The notes beneath the pieces were generated by a model. That model worked only from the letters and a program-made list of their open reading frames with translations. It was not told the origin of the DNA and searched no databases. Made by a program: the position numbers and the translations under genes. A DNA stretch of 64,000 nucleotides. Source: Hymenobacter armeniacus. GTDB taxonomy: Bacteria > Bacteroidota > Bacteroidia > Cytophagales > Hymenobacteraceae. The DNA lies in the NCBI RefSeq assembly GCF_014699055.1, contig NZ_JACXAC010000005.1, positions 62,001-126,000 on the forward strand, written 5' to 3'. Positions 55,519 through 64,000 of the stretch are shown piece by piece (positions within the stretch are counted from its first letter, which is position 1; the number at the start of each line of letters is the position of its first letter).

Positions 55519-55959
55519 TTATTCGGCTTTTGCCACCGTGTTGCCTTTGCCGATGGTGGTGATTTCGGGCTTGGTGCCCCGCCAGTGCACGGTGTTGTCG
55601 TTGCCGGTCACCTCAATGGTGGCCACGTTTTCCAGCGTGACGCGGTTGCGGTTGCCCACGAGGGCGAGGCCCTGGCAAGTGCCGGTGAGAGTGGCCTGGT
55701 TGTCGTCGCCCTGCAGCTGCACGTCCTGACCCGAGCAGGCACGCGTTTGCACCGACTTATTCCCAATAATGGTCAACTCGGTGTCGTCGCTCGTCACCAC
55801 GGCCGACGCATCGCCGTTTCGCTCGATGCGCATGCCGGGCACCTCGACCCGGTGGCCTCCGGAGCTGCTGCGCACCTCCGCCTCTTCGGGCGGCTGCGAA
55901 CACCCGCACAGGACCGCGGCCAGAGCGACGCCCAGCCGCATAAGTTGTCTTTGGCTCAT
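55519..55959 (-). CDS. DUF3060-type lipoprotein
   Basis: 146 residues. The lipobox AAVLCGCSQ places the lipidated cysteine near residue 20. The C-terminal 75 residues are repetitive N-x-D/N-x-V/T units (GDDNQATLTG, GNRNRVTLENV, GNDNTVHWRG, GKGNTVA), the DUF3060 pattern of short beta-helix-like turns. Function unknown. It stands between the DinB-like gene and the sigma-54 activator, on the same strand as the latter. Confidence 0.75.
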   Translation of the reverse strand: MSQRQLMRLGVALAAVLCGCSQPPEEAEVRSSSGGHRVEVPGMRIERNGDASAVVTSDDTELTIIGNKSVQTRACSGQDVQLQGDDNQATLTGTCQGLALVGNRNRVTLENVATIEVTGNDNTVHWRGTKPEITTIGKGNTVAKAE

Positions 55960-56022
55960 GTAAAAACGACGTTAGGACAGCGAAACTTACGCCCTAAAAC
56001 CCACTCTTTTTCCACTGCCGGG

Positions 56023-58152
56023 CTACGCCTCCACCCCCACCGTGCGCCGGATGCCCAGCTTCTTCATGCGCGCTTCCAGTGTTTTGGGGTTGATGTCCAG
56101 CAGCAGCGCGGCCCCGTTGGCGCCGCTCACGCGCCCGCCGGTGCGCTGCAGCGCGGCCAGAATGTGGTCGCGCTCCTGCTCCTTCAGCGTCTTGAGGGGA
56201 GCAAAGCCGGACCCAGCCGGCGCGGCCCCCAGCACCACGGGCGCCGCCGCAAAGCCCGCAAACTCCAGAAACGGCCCCTGGCTCACGATGATGGCCTGCT
56301 CCAGCACGTGCTCCAGCTCGCGGATGTTGCCGGGCCAGGAATAGGCCTGCAGAGCGGCCAAATCGGCGGGGCGGACCTGCCGCACGGGCTTGCCCAGGCG
56401 CTTGCTCAGGCGCTGAATGAAGTGGCGCATCAGCGGCTCGATGTCTTCACGGCGCTCGCGCAGGGGCGCCAGCTCGATGGGAAAGACGTTGAGGCGGTAG
56501 TATAAATCGGCCCGGAAGCGGCCGGCGGCCACTTCATCGGCCAGCACGCGGTTGGTGGCGGCTATCACGCGGGCGTCGGAGTGCAGCACCTTGGTGCCGC
56601 CCAGCCGCTCAAACTCCCGCTCCTGCAGCACTCGCAGCAGCTTGGCCTGCAGGTCGAGGGGCAGCTCGCCGATTTCATCCAGGAAAATGGAGCCGCCGTT
56701 GGCCAGCTCGAACTTGCCGATGCGCCGCTCCACCGCCCCGGTGAAGGCTCCCTTCTCGTGCCCAAACAGCTCGCTCTCGATGAGCTGAGCGGGCAGGGCG
56801 GCGCAGTTGAGCTTGATGAGGGCGCGGCCGTGGCGGGGCGAGGCGTTGTGCAGCTCGCGGGCCACCAGTTCCTTGCCGGTGCCGGTTTCGCCCGATATCA
56901 GCACCGTGGTGTCGGTGGGGGCCACCAGGCCAATGCGGCGCTGCACCAGCTGCAGGGCCGGCCCGTTGCCCACGAAGGCCCCCGAGTCGGCCCCGAAACG
57001 GGCCGAGGTATTGATTTCATCGACCAGATAAGTGCGCTCCTGCTCGACGCGGGCCTTCAGCTCCTCTATTTGCTCGAAGGCGAACAGGTTGTCGAGGGCC
57101 AGCGCAATCTGGGGGGCCAGCGCCAGCACGGTGGCGAGGTCTTCGGGCCGAAAGGCGTCCGGGTTGGGCGAGGCCAGAATGAGCACGGCCACGCCATCGG
57201 CCCGCTGCCAGATGGGTACGATGAGCATGGCCCGCGTGCCGTATTCCTCATACACCCGGCGCAGCAGCGGGAAGCGCTGGGCCTGCGCCCGGAAATCATC
57301 GGCCGCGTACAGCCCGGGCGTTTGCAGCAGGCTGTTGAGCTGGTGATACATGGTGGACGTATCGAGCTGGTTGAGGCCGTACTGCCGGTTGGGGTCGAGG
57401 GCCTGCAGCTGGGCGTCGGGGCCTTCGCCGGTGCGCGCAAATTCGGCAAAGCCTTCAAACGGCTCCTCGCGCCCTGCCCGCTGCACCCGAATGCCGAAAT
57501 AGTCGAACCGCACCACCTGGCTCAGCGCCTCGGCCACCGCCCGAAACAGCGGCTCGCGCTGCTTGATGCTGAGCAGCGCGTTGGTGATGTTGAGCTGCAG
57601 GGTGCGCTCCTGCTCGCGGCGCGCCACTTCCTCAAAAGCCAGCGTGTTGGCCACGGCCACGGCGATGAGCGAGCCGATTTTTTCCAGCAGCTTCACGTCG
57701 GCCGGCGTGAGGTGGGGCGTGCGGCGCGAGGCCAGGGTCATCATGCCGGTGAGGCGGCCGCTGATGTGCAGCGGCACCGCCGTGAGGTGGCTGATGCCCA
57801 GTTTTTGAAACTTGTTGAACGGGGCGTAATTGGGGTAATTGGCCAGGTACTCGGCGGGCGTGAACTGTTGCACGCGCGGGTCGGCCACCAGCTTTTCGAG
57901 CGGCGAGCCGGCAATGGGCGTGAACTGGTCCATGCCGGGCTGCGGCGGCGGTGCTTCGTCCACGCCGTAGTAGTCGCGCAAAAACAGCCGCTTCATCTTC
58001 AGGTCCGCATCGAACACGTTGATGCCGATGAGGTCGAACGGAAAGATGAGCCGCAGCTTGGTGGTCACCACTTTAAACAGCGAGTCCTTGTCGCGCATGG
58101 TGGCGATGGCCTCGTTGAGGTGCAGCAGCAGGGTTTCGTCTTGGTCGGGCAT
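56023..58152 (-). CDS. Sigma-54-dependent activator with two GAF domains
   Basis: 709 residues, FhlA-like layout. Two GAF domains fill residues about 10-190 and 210-360; then comes an AAA+ sigma-54 interaction domain with Walker A GETGTGKE (near 420), the sigma-54 loop ELFGHEKGAFTGAVE (GAFTGA near 469), the Walker B region SIFLDEIGELP, and a C-terminal Fis-type helix-turn-helix (RTGGRVSGANGAALLLDINPK quoted in part: GRVSGANGAALLL). Intact GAFTGA means it should activate sigma-54 promoters. It is divergent from the tolC-uspA-emrAB operon, whose upstream region has a sigma-54-like -24 element, so it is the probable regulator. The signal for the GAF domains is unknown. Confidence 0.93.
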   Translation of the reverse strand: MPDQDETLLLHLNEAIATMRDKDSLFKVVTTKLRLIFPFDLIGINVFDADLKMKRLFLRDYYGVDEAPPPQPGMDQFTPIAGSPLEKLVADPRVQQFTPAEYLANYPNYAPFNKFQKLGISHLTAVPLHISGRLTGMMTLASRRTPHLTPADVKLLEKIGSLIAVAVANTLAFEEVARREQERTLQLNITNALLSIKQREPLFRAVAEALSQVVRFDYFGIRVQRAGREEPFEGFAEFARTGEGPDAQLQALDPNRQYGLNQLDTSTMYHQLNSLLQTPGLYAADDFRAQAQRFPLLRRVYEEYGTRAMLIVPIWQRADGVAVLILASPNPDAFRPEDLATVLALAPQIALALDNLFAFEQIEELKARVEQERTYLVDEINTSARFGADSGAFVGNGPALQLVQRRIGLVAPTDTTVLISGETGTGKELVARELHNASPRHGRALIKLNCAALPAQLIESELFGHEKGAFTGAVERRIGKFELANGGSIFLDEIGELPLDLQAKLLRVLQEREFERLGGTKVLHSDARVIAATNRVLADEVAAGRFRADLYYRLNVFPIELAPLRERREDIEPLMRHFIQRLSKRLGKPVRQVRPADLAALQAYSWPGNIRELEHVLEQAIIVSQGPFLEFAGFAAAPVVLGAAPAGSGFAPLKTLKEQERDHILAALQRTGGRVSGANGAALLLDINPKTLEARMKKLGIRRTVGVEA

Positions 58153-58463
58153 GGAGCGGGCGTGAAAGCTAACGTAGGAGCAACTGGCCACTGGCGATGC
58201 TCAGTAAATGCATAGACGCGCCAGCGGGCCAGTTGTTGTAGCATTCGCCATATTTTTCCTGAAATAACAGGAGTAAAAAGGGGGTAATTCCTGATATTTA
58301 AGAAGTGTGTTTTGGGAAGCCCATCCACTCCATCACGGTAAACCGTCCACTTAAAACGCTCATTATCTATTTTTTGCCCTCAAAATATAGAACAAATTGA
58401 ATTTTATTGAAACCCTTGGCACAGCATTAGGTAAGCACATGTAGATTCAACTCGCATTCGCTT
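58153..58463. promoter_or_regulatory. Divergent control region with candidate activator sites
   Basis: 311 bases, visibly AT-rich, between the sigma-54 activator and tolC. It holds two short inverted repeats, TCCTG-6-CAGGA at 58257-58272 and ACGGT-2-ACCGT at 58335-58346, that could be activator sites about 70-160 bases upstream of the -24 element at 58416. On the minus strand, TAGCTTTC (58164-58171) is a one-mismatch -7 box for the activator gene. Confidence 0.4.
58416..58432 (+). promoter_or_regulatory. Candidate sigma-54 promoter of the efflux operon
   Basis: TTGGCAC at 58416-58422 is an exact -24 element, followed at the expected spacing by TTAGGT instead of TTGC-type -12, so the -12 part is weak. 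It lies 32 bases before the tolC ATG. Confidence 0.4.
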
Positions 58464-59825
58464 ATGTCTTTTCGTTCTCTCACTCCGGCAGCCTTTCTCC
58501 TCACGCTGGGCCTGCTGGGCACTGCTGGTTCGGCTCAGGCCCAGAACCAGCCGGGGGTGCCCGCCGCCGCCCAGCCCATTGGCCTGGCCAGCGACTCCCT
58601 GACCTTGGGCGCCACCGTGCAGGCCGTGCTCGACGCCAACCCCGGCATCACCAACCTCACGGAACTGTCGAACGCGGCCACCAGCCGTTTGTCGCAGACG
58701 CAGTCGGGCTTCTTGCCCCAGATTACGGGGACGGCCACTTACACCCGCATCGACCCGGTGGTGAAACTGCCCTTCAACGGCGAAACGCTGCAGTTTGCGC
58801 CTAATAACAACTACGATTTTCACCTCACGGCGCAGTACCTGCTGCTTGACTTTGGCAAGAACGCAGCGACCGTGAAAGTGGCCGAGTCGCAGGTGCAAAC
58901 GGCGCAGGACAACATCACGGTGGCCCGGCGCGACCTGGCGTTCAACGCGGCGCAGGTGTACTACAACATCCTGTTCATGCGCGAGAGCATTCGGGTGCAA
59001 AACCAGCAGATTGCCTCGCTGCAGGCCCACCGCAACGAGATGGAAAAGCGCGTGCAGGGCGGCGTGAGCACCCGTTTCGACGTGACGACCACCGACGTGC
59101 GCATCACGCAGGCCCAAAACACCAAGCTCGACCTGGAAAACCAGCTCCGCAACCAGCAGGTGCAGTTGGCGCGCCTGCTGCACAAGCCCGCGCAGGCCGA
59201 CATTCCGGTGAAAGGCCGCCTGACGTATGAGCCCCAAACCGTGGACATGGCCACCGAGCTGGCCAAAGCCACCGAAAACCGCCCCGAAGTGAAGCTGGCG
59301 CGCGACGCCGAAAAGACGGCCGAGCTGCAAGCCAAGCTTATTGAGAAAAGCGACCTGCCCAGCTTGGGCGTGGGCGCGCAGGTGGGCGGCAAAAACGGCT
59401 ACATCCTGCCCGACATCAACCGCATTCGGTTCAACACGGTGGGCGTGGTGCAGCTGTCGGTGCCCATTTACGACGGCGGCCGCAACAAGAAGCAGCGCGT
59501 GGAAGCCGCGGCCAACAGCCGCGCCGCCCTGGCCCGCACCCAGGACACGCAGGAGCAGATTCGGGCCGACGTGCGCCAGGCCGTGAACAACATGGAGTTC
59601 AGCCAGGCCCGCCTGGCCAACGCCGAGCAGCAAGTGGCACAGGCTTCCGACGCCCTCACGCGGGCCCAGGGCCGCTACCGCTACGGCGTGGGCCAGAACC
59701 TCGACGTGCTCGACGCCGAAACCCAACTGTCCCAGGCCCGCCTGGCCCGCGCCCAGGCCATGTACAACTACACGCTGGGCCAGTACCAGCTGCGCCGCGC
59801 CACCGGCGAGCAGATTTGGCAATAA
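58464..59825 (+). CDS. TolC-family outer-membrane efflux protein
   Basis: 453 residues. Signal peptide LTLGLLGTAGSAQAQ, then the OEP repeat with long coiled-coil helices (LSNAATSRLSQTQSGFLPQI; AQYLLLDFGKNAATVKVAES; VAQASDALTRAQGRYRYGVGQNLDVLDAETQLSQ quoted in part), a YRYGVGQNLDVLDAE motif typical of the TolC family. It forms the outer-membrane channel of a tripartite pump with the EmrA- and EmrB-like proteins downstream. It starts the operon next to a sigma-54-like promoter. Confidence 0.93.
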   Translation: MSFRSLTPAAFLLTLGLLGTAGSAQAQNQPGVPAAAQPIGLASDSLTLGATVQAVLDANPGITNLTELSNAATSRLSQTQSGFLPQITGTATYTRIDPVVKLPFNGETLQFAPNNNYDFHLTAQYLLLDFGKNAATVKVAESQVQTAQDNITVARRDLAFNAAQVYYNILFMRESIRVQNQQIASLQAHRNEMEKRVQGGVSTRFDVTTTDVRITQAQNTKLDLENQLRNQQVQLARLLHKPAQADIPVKGRLTYEPQTVDMATELAKATENRPEVKLARDAEKTAELQAKLIEKSDLPSLGVGAQVGGKNGYILPDINRIRFNTVGVVQLSVPIYDGGRNKKQRVEAAANSRAALARTQDTQEQIRADVRQAVNNMEFSQARLANAEQQVAQASDALTRAQGRYRYGVGQNLDVLDAETQLSQARLARAQAMYNYTLGQYQLRRATGEQIWQ

Positions 59826-59832
59826 GCTTTCA

Positions 59833-59944
59833 TTAGTGGTTAATGATTAACGGTTAGTGATTAATGACCAATCTGTAAGGGCCATTATGGCCCCGTGTTC
59901 TAATCCTAGTAATCAATCATTAACCGCTAATCATTAACCACTAA
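59833..59944. repeat. Palindromic repeat with heptad-repeated arms
   Basis: 24-base inverted arms with one mismatch (59833-59856 and 59921-59944). The arms consist of near-copies of a 7-base unit (ttagtgg, ttaatga, ttaacgg, ttagtga). The loop holds a small hairpin, gggcca-tta-tggccc. It fills the gap between tolC and uspA. Confidence 0.8.
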
Positions 59945-59946
59945 AA

Positions 59947-60396
59947 ATGAACCTCTCCACCATCCTTTGTCCGCTCGATTTCTCGGCCGCGTCGGCTGGG
60001 CTGGTGGCGTACGCGGCCGCGCTGGCCGTGGCCACCGGGGCCCAACTGCGGCTGCTGCACGTGTGCGAGCCGCAGGAGGACCCCACCGGCCAGCGGCCCG
60101 ACGACACCGTGTTTGCGCCCTGCAAAGACCGGATGCAGGCCCTGCGCACCGCCGCCGAGCAGGCCGGCGTGGCCCACGTGCACACCGGCATGGTGCGCGG
60201 CGAAGCGGCCTCCGAAATCGTGGCCGAAGCCAGCCGCCAGCAAGCCGACTTGATTGTTATCGGCGCACACGGCCAAACGGGGCTTACCCGCTTCCTGATG
60301 GGCACCACCGCCGAAATTGTATTGCGCACTGCCCGGTGCGCCACGCTCCTGGTGCGTGCTCCCCTCCAACCAGAAACCAGCGAACCAGCGAACTGA
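59947..60396 (+). CDS. Universal stress protein (UspA family)
   Basis: 149 residues. It has the Usp start TILCPLDFSAASAGLVAYA, the ATP-binding IVIGAHGQTGLTRFLMGTTAE (quoted in part: GAHGQTGLTRFLMG) and the ending CATLLVRAP. The G-x2-G-x9-G(S/T) motif is complete, so ATP binding is likely. Unusually it sits within the efflux operon, between the outer-membrane channel and the membrane-fusion protein, two bases from the right arm of the palindrome. Its role there is an inference: stress-linked control of the pump. Confidence 0.92.
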   Translation: MNLSTILCPLDFSAASAGLVAYAAALAVATGAQLRLLHVCEPQEDPTGQRPDDTVFAPCKDRMQALRTAAEQAGVAHVHTGMVRGEAASEIVAEASRQQADLIVIGAHGQTGLTRFLMGTTAEIVLRTARCATLLVRAPLQPETSEPAN

Positions 60397-60461
60397 CCCT
60401 CCGCCGCCACGCGTTTCTGCCTTCCCTTCTTTTCAAAATCGACACCTGAATACCTACTAAG

Positions 60462-61574
60462 ATGGCCCAGACCGAAGTTTCCCCCAACGTACAAAACGCC
60501 CCCGCGCCCTACCCCAACGCGGCCTCAACCGAAGCCGAGCCGCTGGAGGCCCCCAAGAAACGCAACCCGCTTGTATTCCTCATTCTGGCCGTCATCCTGC
60601 TGGCCGGGGGCTTTTATGGCTGGACGCGCTACCAGTTTGCCAAAGCCCACGAAAGCACCGACGACGCCCAGGTGGAAGGCGACGTGTACCCCGTGCTGCC
60701 CCGCGTGGGCGGCCCCGTGCTGAGCGTGAAAGTGGACGACAACCAGCCCGTGAAAAAAGGCGACGTCCTCGTGACCCTCGACCCCGCCGACTACCAGCAG
60801 CGCGTGAACGCCGCCGAGGCCGCCCTCGCCGCCGCCCAAGCCCAGGTGGCCGCCGCCCGCGCCGGCGTGGCCACGGCCAGCGCCAACGTGCGTAGCGCCC
60901 AAACCGGCATCGGCGTGAGCCAGGCCAACCAAGAGCGCCTGCAGAAAGACCTCAAGCGCAGCACCTTCCTGCGCCAGCAAGACATCATCCCGCAGAGTGA
61001 GTACGACGCCGTGCAGGCCAACCTGAAAGCCACCGCCGCCCAGCGCGCCACCGCCACCGACCAAGTGAGTGTGGCCCGCCAGCAGGTGGCCGCCGCCCAG
61101 CAGCAGATTGCCGTGGCCCAGGCCGTGGTGAAACAGCGCCAGGCCGACCTCGACAACGCCCGTTTGCAACTGAGCTACACCACCATCACGGCGCCCGAAG
61201 ACGGCATTGTGAGCAAGAAAAACGTGCAGCCCGGCCAGGTGGTGCAGCCCGGCCAACAGCTCTTCGGCATTGTGGGCAGCGCCCGCACCTGGGTGGTGGC
61301 CAACTTCAAGGAAACCCAGCTGGAAGACATGAAAGTGGGCCAGCCGGTGAAGATTGAGGTGGACGCCTACCCCAACGAGGAGTTTCAGGGCCACATCGAG
61401 AGCCTCTCGGCGGCCACCGGCGCCCGCTTTGCCCTGCTGCCCCCCGACAACGCCAGCGGCAACTTCGTGAAAGTGACCCAGCGCATCCCCGTCCGCATCG
61501 CCCTCGACAAAGTGGACCCCGAGCACCCTTTGCGGGCCGGCATGAGCGTGAATGCGGTGGTGCAGGTGAAATAA
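60462..61574 (+). CDS. emrA: EmrA/HlyD-family membrane-fusion protein
   Basis: 370 residues. One N-terminal membrane helix (VFLILAVILLAGGFYGWTRY), biotinyl-lipoyl halves (EGDVYPVLPRVGGPVLSVKV; APEDGIVSKKNVQPGQVVQP) and a long alanine/glutamine-rich hairpin between them. This is the EmrA type that bridges an MFS pump and TolC. The first residues (SAEAEPLEAPKKRNP region) are cytoplasmic. It follows uspA and precedes emrB across a palindromic repeat. Confidence 0.93.
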   Translation: MAQTEVSPNVQNAPAPYPNAASTEAEPLEAPKKRNPLVFLILAVILLAGGFYGWTRYQFAKAHESTDDAQVEGDVYPVLPRVGGPVLSVKVDDNQPVKKGDVLVTLDPADYQQRVNAAEAALAAAQAQVAAARAGVATASANVRSAQTGIGVSQANQERLQKDLKRSTFLRQQDIIPQSEYDAVQANLKATAAQRATATDQVSVARQQVAAAQQQIAVAQAVVKQRQADLDNARLQLSYTTITAPEDGIVSKKNVQPGQVVQPGQQLFGIVGSARTWVVANFKETQLEDMKVGQPVKIEVDAYPNEEFQGHIESLSAATGARFALLPPDNASGNFVKVTQRIPVRIALDKVDPEHPLRAGMSVNAVVQVK

Positions 61575-61600
61575 TTGAGCAGGCAGCGGGCCATGTGGCC

Positions 61601-61695
61601 GTCATGCTGAGCGCAGTCGAAGCATCTCTACCGAGGAAGTGATTCATACCGGACCATCGAAGCGGTAGAGATGCTTCGACTGCGCTCAGCATGAC
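61601..61695. repeat. Palindromic repeat, family A copy 2 (33-base arms)
   Basis: Perfect 33-base inverted arms at 61601-61633 and 61663-61695. The arm starts gtcatgctgagcgcag. Compared with the 27451 copy, two positions differ in each arm and the differences are complementary between arms, so the palindrome is kept. It lies inside the efflux operon between emrA and emrB. Confidence 0.9.
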
Positions 61696-61724
61696 GGCCT
61701 TCTAACTTCTAAAATATTTCGTTA

Positions 61725-63296
61725 ATGGAAACCGGATTTACCAAGTGGATTATCGTCATCACGGTGGTCCTCTGCTGCTTGCTCGAGCTCATTGACACCA
61801 GCATCGTGAACGTGGCCCTGACCCAGATGATGGGCAACCTCTCGGCCACGCAGCAGGAAGTGACCTGGGTGATTGCCTCCTACGGCATCGCCAACGTGAT
61901 TGTGATTCCGATGACCGGCTTCCTGGCCGAGCAGTTCGGGCGTCGCAACTATTACTTTGCCTCGGTGGTGATTTTCACCATTGCCTCCATGGCCTGCGGC
62001 CAGAGCACCAACATCTGGGAGCTGGTGGCGTTTCGCTTCATTCAGGGCATTGGCGGCGGCGCGCTCATGGCCACGTCGCAGGCCATTCTGATTGATACGT
62101 TTCCGCCCAAGCAATTGCCCATCGGCCAGGCCCTGTTCGGCATGGGCGTCATCATTGGGCCCACCATTGGCCCCACGCTGGGCGGCTACATCGTGGACAG
62201 CAACCTGGGCTGGCCCTGGATTTTTTACGTGAACGTGCCGGTGGGCATCTTGGCGGCCATCTTCACCATCCTGTTCATCCGCGACCCCGAGCGCATCAAA
62301 AACGCCGTTCCGCGGCCCCTGCGCGAGATTGACTGGGCCGGCATTGGCCTGCTGGTACTGGGCGTGGGCTCGCTGCAGCTGGTGCTGGAGCAGGGCGAAA
62401 GCGAAGACTGGTTCGAAAGCACCTACATCAACACGTTTGCCGTGCTGGCGGCCGTCGGCATCCTCGGCTTCATCTGGCGCGAGCTCACGGCCCGCCAGCC
62501 CATCGTCGACCTGCGGGTGCTGGGCCGCAGCCGCAACCTGGCCGTGGGCGCGGTGCTGTCGTTTGTGCTGGGCTTCGGCATGTTTGCCTCGGTGTTCATC
62601 TTCCCCATTTTCACCCAGCGCATTCTGGGCTTCTCGGCGGCCCAAACGGGCCTCATGCTGCTGCCGGGCGCCCTGGCTTCGGGCTTCATGATGCCGGTCA
62701 TCGGCCGGATGCTGCAGGCCGGCGTGCCCCAGAAGGTGATGATTCCGGTGGGCTTTTCCATCTTCTTCATCTTCACGTTCTGGATGTCGCGCATCATCTC
62801 GCCCGCGGCCGGTACCGACGACTTTTTCTGGCCCCTGATGGTGCGCGGCCTGGGCATGGGCCTGATTTTCCTGCCCATCACCACCATGAGCCTGGCCGGC
62901 CTCAAGGGCAAGGACGCCGGGCAGGCCGCCGGCCTCACCGGCATGATTCGCCAGCTCGGCGGCTCGTTTGGGGTGGCCATCGTGGGCACCTACCTCGAGC
63001 GCAGCATCGCCCAGAACCGCATCAGCCCGCTGGCCCACATCTCGCTCTACGACAACGCCACGGTGCAGCGCATTCAGGCGTTCACCCAAAACTTCCTGTC
63101 CCGCGGCTTCCCGCTCGAGCAGGCCCAAAAACAGGCCTACGCCGCCCTCGAAGGCATTTTGATGAAGCAGGTATCCATCATCACCTACTCCCAGGTATTC
63201 ACCATGATTGGGCTTTTCTTCGTGGTGTGCCTGCCGCTGGTGCTGCTGATTAAGCGGGTGAAAATCACCGGCAAAATCAGCATGGACGCGCACTGA
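61725..63296 (+). CDS. emrB: EmrB/QacA-type MFS efflux pump (14 TM)
   Basis: 523 residues, DHA2 family, 14 hydrophobic helices. Helix 1 carries LIDTSIVNVALTQMMGNL with the DTSIVNVA motif; WVIASYGIANVIVIP, LAEQFGRRNYY (motif A) and GPTIGPTLGGYIVDS (motif C) are all present. With EmrA and TolC it should export drugs or hydrophobic compounds across both membranes. A terminator follows at 63405. Confidence 0.94.
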   Translation: METGFTKWIIVITVVLCCLLELIDTSIVNVALTQMMGNLSATQQEVTWVIASYGIANVIVIPMTGFLAEQFGRRNYYFASVVIFTIASMACGQSTNIWELVAFRFIQGIGGGALMATSQAILIDTFPPKQLPIGQALFGMGVIIGPTIGPTLGGYIVDSNLGWPWIFYVNVPVGILAAIFTILFIRDPERIKNAVPRPLREIDWAGIGLLVLGVGSLQLVLEQGESEDWFESTYINTFAVLAAVGILGFIWRELTARQPIVDLRVLGRSRNLAVGAVLSFVLGFGMFASVFIFPIFTQRILGFSAAQTGLMLLPGALASGFMMPVIGRMLQAGVPQKVMIPVGFSIFFIFTFWMSRIISPAAGTDDFFWPLMVRGLGMGLIFLPITTMSLAGLKGKDAGQAAGLTGMIRQLGGSFGVAIVGTYLERSIAQNRISPLAHISLYDNATVQRIQAFTQNFLSRGFPLEQAQKQAYAALEGILMKQVSIITYSQVFTMIGLFFVVCLPLVLLIKRVKITGKISMDAH

Positions 63297-63749
63297 TGCG
63301 GTGAGGCAGCAAACGGCAAGAGGGCAGGCGCCCGTCTTTGTCTCAGCCATTGCCGCACTGCCCTTGAGGTGACTTCTCGCCGGTCTGTCGTAACTGATAC
63401 CCCCAAGCCCCGACTCTGCAGAGCCGGGGCTTTTGCTTGCGCGGCCGTTGTGGCCACCACGCAAGCGCCCCTGAGTACCCGAAAGCTGCCGCAGGGCGCC
63501 GGCTGCGCAAAAACATTTTAGCTTTAAGGCTGGCAGGTAACGACCTGTGAGTTATGCTTTTCTTCAGAATTTCGCTTTGATGGCCGCACTTTCCCTGCCC
63601 CGGCGCAAACCCCAGCTGCCGACGCCCAACCCTGACTGGGGCGGAGCCAGCGCAGGCCGGTTTTCGGGCATAGACTGCTCAATCAAAAGTTCGCCAACGA
63701 AGCTGTTTATGCCGCCGCTGCTGTCCGGCACGTCATGCTGATTTCTTCA
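63297..63749. other. Intergenic region holding a terminator
   Basis: 453 bases between emrB and the GH92 start. Apart from the terminator at 63405-63435 and a one-mismatch -7 box (TAGCTTTA near 63520) I see nothing convincing. An open frame at 63547-63741 gives no recognisable product. Confidence 0.5.
63405..63435 (+). terminator. Rho-independent terminator after the efflux operon
   Basis: 13-base arms (63405-63417 and 63420-63432) with one mismatch, a 2-base loop and a short TTTT at the end of the right arm. Confidence 0.75.
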
Positions 63750-64000
63750 ATGCTAAAAACCCTTACCGCACTAGCGGCGCTCTGGCTGGCCGTCCCCGCC
63801 TTCGCCCAAACGCCGGCCACCACGCCCGACCTGACCCAATGGGTAAACCCGCTGATTGGCACCGATTCCAAACCGGACCTCTCGAATGGCAACACCTACC
63901 CGGCCATTGCTCTGCCCTGGGGCATGAACTTCTGGATGCCCCAAACCGGCAAGATGGGCAACGGCTGGGCTTACCAATACAGCGCCGATAAGCTGCGCGG
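63750..64000 (+). CDS. GH92-family alpha-mannosidase, N-terminal fragment (cut by window edge)
   Basis: About 83 residues are visible from the ATG at 63750 (an ATG at 63735 would add five residues). A signal peptide (LTALAALWLAVPAFAQ) is followed by LTQWVNPLIGTDSKPD and GNTYPAIALPWGMNFWMPQTG, the very conserved start of GH92 exo-alpha-1,2/1,3-mannosidases. These act on mannose-rich glycans outside the cytoplasm. The catalytic residues lie beyond the window. It is likely a separate unit from the efflux operon because of the terminator. Confidence 0.9.
   Translation, partial: MLKTLTALAALWLAVPAFAQTPATTPDLTQWVNPLIGTDSKPDLSNGNTYPAIALPWGMNFWMPQTGKMGNGWAYQYSADKLR

Noticed and set aside
63547..63741. 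64-codon frame before the GH92 gene
   Set aside because: No recognisable feature and overlaps the likely GH92 upstream region.

Overview
The window looks like a chromosomal segment of a GC-rich Bacteroidota, most likely a Cytophagales such as Hymenobacter (inference from content, no database search). The signs are TAnnTTTG-type -7 promoter boxes in front of many genes, no recognisable Shine-Dalgarno pattern, a type IX secretion C-terminal sorting domain, a TonB receptor/DUF4249-type operon, a GH92 alpha-mannosidase start and long GC-rich genes. No rRNA, tRNA, IS element, prophage or CRISPR array was seen.

Layout. 0-6 kb: a truncated thioredoxin-family lipid-side protein, radA, and a two-component pair made of a cNMP-domain histidine kinase and a receiver domain fused to a thioredoxin-reductase-like flavoprotein. 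6-12.6 kb: a minus-strand nucleotide-sugar operon (rmlA, wbpP-like, rmlB, galE, wbpO-like, acetyltransferase). 12.7-38 kb: two functions interleaved. One is the catabolic branch of the kynurenine pathway (kynurenine 3-monooxygenase, kynureninase, 3-hydroxyanthranilate dioxygenase, ACMS decarboxylase, 2-aminomuconate semialdehyde dehydrogenase, and an odd SDR). The other is a set of six polytopic GT-C-like membrane proteins, two polyprenyl-phosphate-type GT2 enzymes and four paralogous small lipoproteins plus one decayed fifth copy.

38-50 kb: a LytTR regulator, a DEDDh exonuclease, a TonB receptor operon in which three consecutive genes carry inactivating lesions, and a T9SS cargo protein next to an outer-membrane barrel. 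50-58 kb: polA and small metabolic or lipoprotein genes. 58-63 kb: a sigma-54 activator divergent from a tolC-uspA-emrA-emrB efflux operon that has a sigma-54-like promoter. The right edge cuts into a GH92 gene.

How it may fit together: the sugar-nucleotide operon supplies dTDP-, UDP-hexose and UDP-GalNAc(A) precursors. The two GT2 enzymes could load sugars on undecaprenyl phosphate, and the GT-C-like proteins could transfer them outside the inner membrane. The small lipoproteins share a predicted jelly-roll-like module with the C-termini of two of the membrane proteins, which suggests one surface-glycan or glycoprotein system. This is the most interesting candidate for an undescribed system. 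Intergenic spaces carry several palindromic repeats of at least two families.
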